A stretch of 64,000 nucleotides of DNA from contig JAETXT010000006.1 of assembly GCA_019188255.1 (NCBI GenBank), positions 5,704,001 through 5,768,000 of the forward strand. The letters are read 5' to 3'. Below the pieces are notes generated by a model, which saw only the letters and a list, made by a program, of their open reading frames with translations, made no database searches and was not told where the DNA came from. Origin of the DNA: Verticillium longisporum (taxonomy: Eukaryota; Ascomycota; Sordariomycetes; Glomerellales; Plectosphaerellaceae). Position 1 is the first letter of the stretch. Every line of letters starts with the position of its first letter. Positions 54,989 to 64,000 of this stretch are shown here, piece by piece. Both the position numbers and the translations under genes were made by a program.

Positions 54989-56410
54989 GGCGCAACACTG
55001 AAATTCCAGGCAGTGATCTCGTTGCGGCGTTCTGTTTGCGCGACACGTCGTCTTGCTGTAGTCTGCTGCTATTAAACTAAGGCCTTAACTCAATTGAAAG
55101 CCAATATCAAGTATCATGCGCCGGCGGCGGGATCGAACAAGGAGAGAAGAAACATGTCAAAGAGAGGCCATACATTCTCGAGATTCTCTTGCGAACTGAC
55201 GACGCCTTTGCGGTCTGCCCGGTGCGAGTCCCCGATTGCTTACGTCTTGGCCCCCAAAGACATGATCGACAGCCAACATGACTGCGGCGCAGCCGACGCA
55301 GGGGGGGAGGTTGCGCGGCACTGGATTGGCCCATGATGGCGACCACGCAGCCAGTTGGGGCAATGTCATGTCTCCATTAGCCGTGCACCAGGTATCATCA
55401 CCTGCCTACAGCCAAGCTGAATCGCAGGCTGCCTCTTCATGTTGGAGGCACCTCCTGCATGTCATTTACTTCTCCTCGAGCAATCATTGGCTCATGGTAG
55501 GTGTCTTGGGCGGTCGTCTCTCACACTTGCAACACCAAGGAAGGTGATAAGAGCCAAGTATGCCCTCTTAGATGATGGATGCCATCAATTTAGGCGTGGT
55601 GGTGACCATCTGGCGGGAGCAAATCGAACTGGAGATACCGGACCCCCCGGCAGGACACGCTCCAAACCCCGTAAAGCCTAAATGACGGTTGTTTGTCAGC
55701 AAAACAAATACCTACTGTAACCCTGCCATCCCCCGGTGATACCCATTTCGGTAGAGAACCCAAGAATATCGACGGGTCGGCCATCACGATGACAACGCGC
55801 CCAGGACATCAGCCTGGTTCAATTTTCGCCTCTGTCGAGTGCCCCAGGCACGGGAGAATGGTACCTGGCCTTTTCTAGCTAGCATCCCTGCACGCACCCT
55901 GGTGAGCGCTGATCTGTTTCGAACGATGGCGTTTCATTTTCTGAGCCTACCCCAGCCCTGCCAGATGTCTCGGTCACCAAATATGGAAGAAGAGCTGCAA
56001 AAACGTCAAGCGAACCGGCTCGATGCCAGGTAAGCAGTTGGAGCCTCCCTCGAAATGGATGTACCGTACCAGGCGTGGTGACCAGGATGTTTTGACGCTA
56101 AGGTGCACCACGATTCGGGTACCTGAACGCCAAGTCGAAAGACACAATTGAGCTTGTCTATTGGTCCATGGTGAAAACGGTCCAGCAAGAGATATTCTGA
56201 AGCAGGAAGATTCAGTGCGTGCCGCTTGGAAATTAACAGACGATTTTCGCGACGTGAGCACAGTCCGGCGATGCTTGCAATCGCGTTTATCACGGCTATG
56301 AAGCCACTGTTGTAGTTTCAGGCCCTCTCTCGGGCAGTAGCATATAATCGGTATTGGTTGCTATTTCATATTGTTCAAGTGAGTTGAGTTAAATAGCCTA
56401 CTGCATCCAC
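54989..56410. other. Intergenic between divergent genes
   Basis: About 1.4 kb upstream of the C2H2 gene and of the small gene at 56468. Only short frames; no repeat or RNA gene was recognised. Confidence 0.5.
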
Positions 56411-56417
56411 TATATAA
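56411..56417 (+). promoter_or_regulatory. TATA box of the small unknown gene
   Basis: TATATAA, about 51 bp upstream of the ATG at 56468. Confidence 0.45.
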
Positions 56418-56467
56418 CCGTCCTGCAAGCAAACAAAGCCTGAGAGTCTTCACGTCGTCTTTGCACA

Positions 56468-56898
56468 ATGTCATATCTTCAAACATCAAGCAGCGGAACG
56501 CAAGAGCCAGCAACATCAAGGTACGTAGCATATCACATCGCTTAGCCAGCTAATCTGACGAAAGACAATCCGTCAGTGCCGGACGCAGCCTTTCTTACAG
56601 CGTAGATCGCTACATGATGTCCACTGAGCCTTGGTCGCCCTATGCCAAGCCGAGAACGACTGTCGCAGCCCCGCGGACACCAGATGCGCTACTGAGGGAA
56701 CTTGATGACCTATTATGTCACGAAAAGCACAGTCAGGGAGCGATACAGGTCTACGGTCCCCAAGGGAAAGATGAGAAACAGCGGCAAAAACGAATATACA
56801 ACAATGCGGGCGCGCCGGGCGCAAGTGACGGAACGGTCCCACGGGGACAATATAATAACCACTATGTATGTAACGATCATGTACAATGGGCCAGATAA
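56468..56898 (+). CDS. Small unknown protein, two exons
   Basis: No family recognised. The ATG at 56468 (context CACAATG) opens a 53-base exon ending at AG|GTACGT. A 44-bp intron (56521-56564) with a GCTAAT branch site ends at AAAG, and exon 2 runs in frame to a stop at 56896-56898, giving 128 residues. The protein is polar, without a signal peptide or membrane segment. It has an Arg/Ser/Tyr-rich first part ([17 protein letters not shown]), a helical [20 protein letters not shown], and a Gly/Asn-rich end. A TATA box lies at the right distance. It is convergent with the pectin lyase gene, only 55 bp from its stop, so the transcripts probably overlap at their 3' ends. Confidence 0.55.
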
Positions 56899-56953
56899 TG
56901 GCCAAATATGTATAACAGAAGACTTCATATGCGTAACCCCTCTCGCAACTATC

Positions 56954-58611
56954 CTAAGACGTGAAAAGCTCCAGAGCATCCACAATCTGAGCTTAAAGTT
57001 AGCACCGATCCATAGCCTGCCGTCAGAGACACTCACAAAGTTGGGACTCAGGAACGTGTCGCCGCTGCTGCCAGAAGCCACACTGATGGTGATGGTATTG
57101 GCCCCGGCCTTGAGTTGGCCAGACGGGATAGCAATGTCATATTGCTCGCCCAAGCCCCTGTAGGCGCCACGAGTCACGCCACGGGAGTTGAGGTTACGCG
57201 GCGCGACGGGTGTGGCGGCGGTCCAGGTGTTCACCTGAACAACAGGGCGTGCGCCAGCAAAGGACAAAGTGGTGCTGATGCGGAAGGTCGCAGCACCTGG
57301 CGCGGAGGCGAGGTTGAAGTTTATCACAACGCCGTTGTTCACCGATTTGAAAATAGCCATGGGGAAGTCGCTCAGCTCAGAGGAGCCAACGTTGTACGAG
57401 TTGGTCCAGCTGCTCATGCGGCTGTCCGAGGGGTGCATGCGGAGGAACTTGTCTGCGTTGCGAAAGCCGGTGGGCTGGCCGTCAAACTCGCCAATCTTGA
57501 AGAGCGAGTTGCTTGGGACCTGAATTGTGCTAGCAATATCACGAGTAGTGGTGCTGCCGACGGTGACAGTGACGGAGGTTTCGGCAGCCTTGTACTCTGT
57601 CTGGTAGAGGACCTGGGTGTAAGTACCGGGCTTCATAGCCGGCGAGGTAAAGGTGCCGTTGGAGCCGGCGGTGGTCCAGTACTGGGCATCCTTGTTGTAC
57701 CAGTGAACCACAGGGCTGAAACTGCTGGGAACGCCCGTGGCACGGCCAGAGACGCGACCACGGCCACCTGCAGCAACGTAGTCGCGAAGGCCAAGGCTCG
57801 ACATGAAAGTGAAGTCCACATCGCCAGTACTGGGGATATCGGAGCGAGAGAAGCTCAGAGCATAGGGGCCATGTAGACCCATGCGGTACTCTTCGGTCTG
57901 AACGTGACCGCTGTTCATGTAGTTGTACAAGGCCGTGAAGGGACCATTGTTGTTGGTTTCGATGTCACGATGGAAGGGTCCGCCGGAGGAGGTCTCAGTT
58001 TGCGGAATGATCATACAAGCATGGATCTCCTCAGGGGACGTGCCGTGGACGCAGTGGACGCCGCGATCGATGTAACGGTCGGACGAGTAAAACTTGGAGC
58101 GGGTCTGGCCGTTGACGACGAAGACATCAGAGCCCTCCACGGTGGAGTTGGAGCCACCAGTGGTGGAGGCGGTGCCGTACGGATATTCGAAGGGGAGAAC
58201 ATCGTTTTTGAGGCGAGCAATGTAGCGCAGCTCGCCAATTTCAGGCTGGGCGGTGATGTGAGTGGCCATGTAAATCAGGCTGTCACCCTCCTTGGCGACG
58301 AGGTAGTGGGTGAGGGTCGAGGTGGAACATGTAATGGTGATGACGCCTGATGTCTGAGTAGCGGTGACAGTAGCAGTGCCGAGGCCGGAACTGATATGGG
58401 TGCCTTGAGAAGCATATTGGAGCTCGTTGCCGCGATATTTGATAGAGTTGATATCACAGCTGGAGCGGGATACGGAGAAGACGAGGGTATTGGACGAGCC
58501 GGTGTCTACAACATAATTATTACCCGATGTCGTATACCCAAAGGCAGCAAGAGCAGAGGAGGTGAAAGAGACGGCCGTCAGAAGAGACAGCTGGACAAGC
58601 GAGGGTGCCAT
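56954..58611 (-). CDS. Rhamnogalacturonan lyase, polysaccharide lyase family 4
   Basis: Secreted pectin-degrading enzyme cutting the rhamnose-galacturonate backbone by beta-elimination. Exons 57037-58611 and 56954-56986 (50-bp intron, phase 0) give 535 residues. Splicing replaces a read-through tail with [10 protein letters not shown], the usual end of the family. Residues 1-22 are a signal peptide ([20 protein letters not shown]). The N-terminal catalytic sandwich has [51 protein letters not shown] (a Lys candidate) and [18 protein letters not shown] (a His candidate). These agree with the Lys/His pair known in fungal PL4. An FnIII-like middle and a carbohydrate-binding-like C-terminal sandwich ([37 protein letters not shown]) complete it. 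Expression is probably pectin-induced and glucose-repressed, as known for relatives. Confidence 0.93.
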
Positions 58612-59519
58612 AATGATGATCGTAAGGAAATCGATCTGGCGAGCCCTTGTAGGTTGGAAGAGAGGGAAGAAGTGAAGTAAAGTGATCAGCGGAGAACCTG
58701 GTGGATTGTGGGTTGTTCAAAACGGCACGGCACGCCCGGTAGTTATAAGGCGAGAGCATCGACAAAGTTCATATGGGACGAACGACGACAGGGTCACAAC
58801 CGGGGCGACTGCGAGTGTGACCTGTTGTGGATGGGTGTGTAAAGTGATTGGAGGAAGCTTGTGAACGGCCGAGGTGTCTGGGGTTTTGCTCCGAGATTCA
58901 GGGACGGGCGACCCGCTGGGTCGGAGCCAAGGGTCCCGCTGCTCGTCTCATGTGTGGCGCGGCCTCGTGAGCGGAGAGTGGGTGGATTCCATGCAGTTTA
59001 CTGTCTGAGAACTGGCATGACGGTAAGTTCGCAATGAGGAAGTGAGATGCAGGTGACGCAAGCTCACCTATGCTTAAAGCCTTAGTTCACGCGTTCAATC
59101 CTTGCCCATGTACCTGGGCCTGGCGCCTGTGCACTACATTCGCTTGTCAATTTGGCGGCCTGGATGGTGAGCTGTCATCTGAGAGAAGCCGTCCTATCCG
59201 TTTCCGTCAACATCAAACATTCCCGGAAACTTAACATCTTCTCTCCAAGAATTTCATTTCGAGTCTGCTTCTGGACCTGCACGTAGGAACAGTTACCTAA
59301 TCTGGAGCAGAAAAACAATGGAATAAAGTGTCGAGGGAACCTGGTAGACGGCAAAGCTCCCAAGCCGAGCCATGTACTCATGTACTGTATGCGTCGCATG
59401 GCGCTGGTGACTGCCGTAAAGTGCCATCCGGAACTCGGCACGTGGCATGCATCACGACATCGATTTACTTGCTTCGTATTGACCCGCCTCCATCATACTC
59501 GGTTCAAGATTGGCGACTT
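58612..59519. other. Intergenic: promoter of the PL4 gene and 3' region of the Zn2Cys6 gene
   Basis: About 900 bp. A TTATAA at 58743-58748 sits about 130 bp upstream of the lyase ATG. No gene was recognised. Confidence 0.45.
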
Positions 59520-61521
59520 TTATGTTCCCCTCGCAACAAACTCTCGAATCACATCCCAGCGCTGCTCACCTTGCATCTGCGGCTTGACCCAGAATGTGAC
59601 CCAGGAGCCCCCGCTCACTCTAGGACTGATGTCGGCATTCATGACACGTGCCGCTTCGGGCACATGGAACGGCGAACTTCTCACATCATCGTCATCTGGT
59701 AGTCCCAGTGCTTCCACCACATCTCCTTCAGGAACTGGACCGGCCGCTTCGGCCTCGAAGATCCACTCCGCCTCCTCGTGAGGGATACTCGGCGGTCGAT
59801 TCCCAGGAATCATCTTCAGAAAGTTCTGAATCTCGTCCTTGGCCGGTATGTATGCCTTCGCGTGTCTGCTGTCCGGCTCTTGCACACCCTTGCCCAGTAT
59901 CCTGAGGGCCCTCGCCTCTTCCAGCTCTACGATTCGCATCGCGATCCTTGCAACTAGCCTGGCATCCCACAAGTTTTCCTTGCAATCTAGGGCACCCTTC
60001 CTCCGAAGCAGCCTGATTGCGGCCCGCCTCAGTTCTGGATGCCGACACTTGACTGCAGTATAATACAAGGGAGGCACGATGCCAGATTCAAAGCTGAACC
60101 GAGCCCCATCGCTGTCCGGAGCTGCTGCTCCCTTGCTTCCTCATCCTGCAAGATCTCTCCCGCGACGTCCACTATTGAAGCAAAGGTAGTCATGTGCTCA
60201 TCGAACGAACACTCGAGGCGAGTGAGTGCTGTACCGAGATACACTGTCAAGGTCAGGTAATAGAGGCGGCACATTCTCGCAGCGCCTGTTGAGCCTCTGC
60301 CTTGCGCAGCTATCAAGACGGCAAACGCCACCTGCCACTGGTCTGATCGTCTTGTCAAGTCGGCGCTGCGCACCCGCCACGCGTTGATTTCTGCGGCCCA
60401 GCTTAGGCTTGTCGAATCAGCAGTGAAAACCCACGCTTTGGCATCCTTGGCAAAGCGAAGGCCGTCATCGATGATCTCGTGCAGGCTGAGCTCGGCATCC
60501 TCGAGACGGTCAAAAACAATGTTTGCTGGCCGCTGTGGCCTCAACTCTGTTGGGATCGGTACAGGCTTGGCCCCGAACACGAAAGAAGCGACGCTGAGCC
60601 GGGTGTACACAGGAACGAGCTCTCTCCGGATCAGGTCCGCCGCGGGCCCTTGTGCCTCGTGTGGATCCTCGGCCAGCTTGGCTAGTATGGCCCGTCCCTG
60701 GATAATGTGCACCATGGCGGCGCTCATATCGCCGAGCATAAATTCGATGCAAATGAAGAGCAGACACGTGAGCAACGGCACCGTAACAGAAGCCGTTCCC
60801 CTCATGCCGGGGGCGCTCGGCGTCCGCCACTGCTGCAGTGACCTCAAAGCCTTGCCGTACTGTCCGGCTGCAAACGGCGTGCAGACGGCATCGCAGCCTT
60901 TGAGGTTGTTGGGCGTGCGACCGTTGCCACCATAGGCGCTCTGGTGAAGGTTACTGATGACAAGCACAGCGTAACGTACGGCCGGTTCCTCGAAGCACAG
61001 AGCTGGCACGATCCGAGCCCAGAAAGTCGAAGTAGCCTGCGTGAATAGTGACGTGGCAGAGCAGTTGCGATAGTAGTGGAACGCGCGTTGGTCGTTGGCA
61101 TCCCAGGCTGCGAATGGGCTCATGGTCCTAGCAATGCTAGTTCCGCTTGGCGGTGGGGAAGACTGCGATTGAGGCCTGGTCATGTTGGGAGTAGTTGTCA
61201 CATAGCCGTCACACTTCCGACCAGTCTTGGTGCATCGCTCGCATGCCGGCTTGAGCTCATCGCATTTGACACGGCGGATCCTGGAGAGATGTCAGCTGTC
61301 ATCTCGGTGGCTGCGTACCATCGCGGCAGCTGCTGTGCTTACTTGCAAGTGATGCACCCAGTCCGGACCTTTCGCGAACCCTTGCGGCCGTTTCGCTTCG
61401 CTACTGATACAGACGACGTTGATCCAGTGAAACCGGGACTGTCCGTACTTGCGTTCGATGATGCCAATTGTGGCGATGTACTTTGCTCCTCCATGGCAAC
61501 GGCCAGCATGTTCTGAGGCAA
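59520..61521 (-). CDS. Zn2Cys6 transcription regulator, one-base frameshift
   Basis: About 646 residues from exons 61343-61521 and 59520-61280 (62-bp intron inside the zinc cluster) once one base is restored. The binuclear cluster reads CITCKIRRVKCDELKPACERC then TKTGRKC, with all six Cys and a basic lead-in (KRNGRKGSRKVRTG). The middle homology region is of the Fungal_trans_2/DUF3468 type: HYYRNCSATSLFTQATSTFW, PAVRYAVLVISNLH, LLTCLLFICIEFMLGD and a Phe-rich LSVASFVFGAKP. The frame is lost near CCC 60130-60132: EILQDEEAR must join DGARFSFESGIVPPLYYTAV in the -1 frame, and that is the conserved part of the family. The start could also be at a later Met (61509 or 61494). Targets are unknown; it lies next to the PL4 gene, but co-regulation is only a guess. 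Confidence 0.82.
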
Positions 61522-62281
61522 GCCGCCCTGTCACAAAATGTTGAGAGGGTTGGCGCAAGCTGCCTTTGGCCCAATAGGATGTTTTGCGAGTGCGAGCTGA
61601 CGAGACAGAGGATAGAGCGAGAGCTTCTGGGGCCGCCGTTGTCTAATATGTCCTACCCCCCAGACGTTCATCGCGGCGAGACAGTGGGGTATCGCGATCC
61701 TTCAGCCTGGCCTCATTGGTCTGCTCGCACTCTGCTGGCCCAAGTGGCAGAATGGTCGTGGCTTGGCAGGGCTGTGAGCCAGGGGAAAGACGATGTAACT
61801 GCCGGGTCCTATCACGGTCTTCGCCCCCCTGGTCGAGCTATTTCGGGCCTCAAAGGCTGCGGATTGACCAATCTGGAGTGTGATTTGGAAGCAACTTCTG
61901 TTTGGACCGCGCCGCGGCAGGTCATAATAGACACACGTAGTGCATATTTCAACAACCGTTTCGCTCAGATTCAAAGGTCCCAATCGCGCAGGAGATCAAG
62001 ACGCCTTACAAGCTTTGCACTTATTTACACGTGGATAACAACAAGGCAGGGGAGCTCAAAACAAGCAGGTCCAAGACCCAGGCCTCATCCAGGCAGCCCC
62101 TTAACCTTCCAGAACAACGCCCACAACGAAACATGACTGACCTCGAATATAACCCCCAACGCCGAGCCAATCATTTGAGACCCATCCTTCCCCATGCGGT
62201 CTGTTACGGCAACTCCGACTTCTCTCTCTCGCTTCTTGTCGTCGGAAAAGCTCTTCCTCTGAGCCACCAACGTCTTTCGGA
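61522..62281. other. Intergenic: Zn2Cys6 gene promoter and TOR 3' region
   Basis: About 760 bp. Plus-strand frames here run across the end of the regulator gene and show no domain. Nothing else recognised. Confidence 0.5.
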
Positions 62282-64000
62282 TTACCAGAAGCTGCACCAT
62301 CCTATGTAGTGCTGGCACAGGTTCTCCAGCTTGGTCGCCTCCGTGATGAGCTTGTTGACCTGCGCGACGACGTCAAGCTCTTCGTTGGGCTTGAAGTCCT
62401 TACCCCTCAGCTTCTGCGAAACGCGATCCAGGACCTCAATTGCCCGCGCATTTTGTGCATCCGCGGGGTCCATGACGTTATTACCGTTGACCAGGCTCGT
62501 GCTCGGCGCGATGGACGAGTTGGTGCGCGCCCTGGACCTTGCTGTAGGCGGCCCGCCTACTAGTGCGGAGGCATCGCCGCCTGCAGCCGCGAGCAGCTCC
62601 GTCGGTGCCACGTCGGCATCGAGCATTGAAGGCCGACGACCGCGAGGACCTGTCTGCGACGCCGTGGGACCAGCGATGGCCTGTTCGCGTTCGGACCGGA
62701 AGTTTGGTCCCGTTGGACTTGCCGCATTGGTAAGGCGCCAAGTCAGCAGGGGATCGTGGATGAACTGCAGTCATGTTAGTTGATTGATCCTCAGGGCGTT
62801 TCGAGCAGCTTAGGGGCATTCGACTTACAGCTTCCAAAACGGCCATGACGCTTTCCTTATTCTCGCGCAGAACCCGCATTACATGCTCGCATGTGATCCT
62901 GAAGCTGCCCTCGATGTTGCTAACCTCCATGGCATACGTCAACATGCGCGTGAGGCGGAAGGGCACGCGTTCCGGATACTTCTCGCGCTTCATGGCGACT
63001 TCGAAGCAATCACCGAAATCAATATGAATGATTTTGCCGGTGACACGGTCTAGCATCAGGTTCGAAGGGTGACGATCACCCAGACCGAGGATGTAGCCGA
63101 CCATGGACATGACGCCGAGAGAGCGCGTGTAATTGGTGCGCCGCTCGAGCCAGGCCTCAGAACTCTTACTCTTGAGCCACAGTACGCGGTACAAATCTTG
63201 GCCGGTGGTGTTATCAAGCGCGTAGCCAAAGACCTCCACCTTCTGCATGAGAGTCAAGTTGTCATAGTCGGGAGCCATCTGCAACATTATCCGATGCTCA
63301 ATGTTCAACAAGATCTTGCGGCTCTCACGATATTCCCTAATAAGAACGTGGAGCGTGTCGCTGTTGGGCACCCAGCCCAGGAGACCTGAGCTCTGCGACA
63401 GCGGAATCGCTGGATAACGCTCGATATTGAGATGGCGCTTGTAGCACTCCGAGTCGTTCGCCAGCAGCGTGTTGCAAAGGCCAAACAATTGCATGACACG
63501 TTCGTCTTGGCGAATGTCCTCGTGGCCTTTAAGAAGGAACGCGTAACGCACACCGTCGCTGCCGCCAATCGTTATCTTACGCGGGCGCTGCTTGCTGTTG
63601 ATGACCGAAAAGGTGCCCTCAAAGTCCATGATACGGACAATGGGTTTTCCGCTTCGATACGTTCCAGGTACGGCGAGGTCGAGATCCTTAGCGCCAAGCA
63701 GCTTGGGCGAGCAGTAGGGCAGTTCCAGGCTCGTGAGCTGCGGCAACTGTCGCGATATGCGACGGAAGAATTGGTAGTACAAGTACCAGGCCTGGGTGTG
63801 GTCGTAGACCTCTCGGCTCGACTCATACTGTCGGCACCATTCCCGCGCCTCCGTCAGGTCCCTACCAAACGTTTGCGCGAACGAGATCTCCCTAAGTGTC
63901 TCAGGCCCGCGCTCCAGCTGGTCGTGGAGGGGCTCAAGAGTCGAGAACATGCCCTCGATATTATGATCGCCAAAGTATAGTCGTGATGCCTCTTCCAGAC
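62282..64000 (-). CDS. TOR: TOR serine/threonine kinase, C-terminal part (cut by right edge)
   Basis: Target-of-rapamycin kinase, the growth regulator of TORC1/2. Only the last 551 residues or so are visible: exon 62829 to beyond 64000 and last exon 62282-62764, separated by a 64-bp intron in phase 0. It begins inside the FKBP-rapamycin-binding domain ([40 protein letters not shown]). The kinase domain has [20 protein letters not shown] (ATP-binding Lys), the catalytic loop [14 protein letters not shown] and the metal-binding HIDFGDCFE. The insert before the end ([20 protein letters not shown]) is Ser/Ala-rich. The FATC tail closes with [15 protein letters not shown], matching TOR across eukaryotes. 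No frameshift was seen in the visible part. Confidence 0.96.

Noticed and set aside
8220..60132. Programmed ribosomal frameshifting as a general explanation for the -1 shifts
   Set aside because: Sites share no slippery heptamer or downstream structure that I can see; some are C runs or GGG; error in base calling is simpler.
50167..61521. Secondary-metabolite or catabolic gene cluster (sugar porter, C2H2 factor, lyase, Zn2Cys6 factor)
   Set aside because: No backbone or coordinated pathway enzymes; spacing and mix look like ordinary neighbours.
1..64000. CRISPR arrays, prokaryotic operons, rRNA genes
   Set aside because: None present; all genes are eukaryotic and mostly spliced.

Overview
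This window is nuclear DNA from a filamentous ascomycete (Pezizomycotina, most likely a Sordariomycete). Genes are spaced roughly 1 to 3 kb apart on both strands. Introns are mostly 44 to 85 bp with GT..AG borders and CTAAT/CTAAC-like branch points. Protein families include Zn2Cys6 regulators, a Dal5-type permease, PL4 rhamnogalacturonan lyase, Sip5 and TOR. One short AT-rich block carries the mutational signature of repeat-induced point mutation (RIP). I cannot name the species.

Layout. 0-3.6 kb: two convergent major-facilitator transporters, the first cut by the left edge. 5.75 kb: an intron-containing tRNA-Ala(TGC). 6.3-9.6 kb: a large dynamin-like/SLIP-GC-like GTPase. 11.8-14.7 kb: a proline-rich protein ending in SH3-like modules. 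14.9-15.8 kb: a decayed catalase-like gene. 16.4-17.5 kb: a DUF4743-type Nudix protein. 18.8-19.7 kb: a Gly/Gln/Tyr-rich protein with a glycine-zipper tail. 21.0-22.8 kb: mitochondrial succinyl-CoA:3-oxoacid CoA-transferase. 23.0-28.1 kb: a mobile-element island. It holds two different pogo/Fot-type DNA transposons, one inserted inside and one inserted at the terminal TA of an older AT-rich foldback element with about 345-bp arms. 28.2-30.5 kb: a Ufd1-domain protein with an AZUL-like zinc module. 31.9-34.0 kb: an F-box-like protein. 35.2-36.0 kb: a secreted cupin. 36.1-37.5 kb: ARP6. 39.1-41.3 kb: a secreted AA8-AA12 haem/PQQ sugar oxidoreductase. 43.5-44.8 kb: an Ara2-like aldo-keto reductase. 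45.0-47.7 kb: Sip5. 50.2-52.2 kb: a sugar porter. 52.8-55.0 kb: a C2H2 zinc-finger protein. 56.5-56.9 kb: a small unknown gene. 57.0-58.6 kb: rhamnogalacturonan lyase. 59.5-61.5 kb: a Zn2Cys6 regulator. 62.3 kb to the right edge: the C-terminal part of TOR kinase.

Functional reading. There is no operon-like logic and no secondary-metabolite backbone gene. Several genes fit a fungus that feeds on plant material: PL4 lyase, AA8-AA12 oxidoreductase, sugar porter, aldo-keto reductase and ketone-body/C4 metabolism. Sip5 (a Snf1 partner) and TOR belong to nutrient signalling, but their co-location here is probably chance.

Main caution. At least six otherwise intact genes (GTPase, SH3 protein, SCOT, ARP6, SIP5, Zn2Cys6 factor) and the first transposase each lack exactly one base, usually in a short homopolymer. 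In the six genes, exon-phase arithmetic fits only if that base is added. This looks like systematic sequence error rather than gene decay. The second transposon and the catalase-like gene carry more damage and look truly dead.
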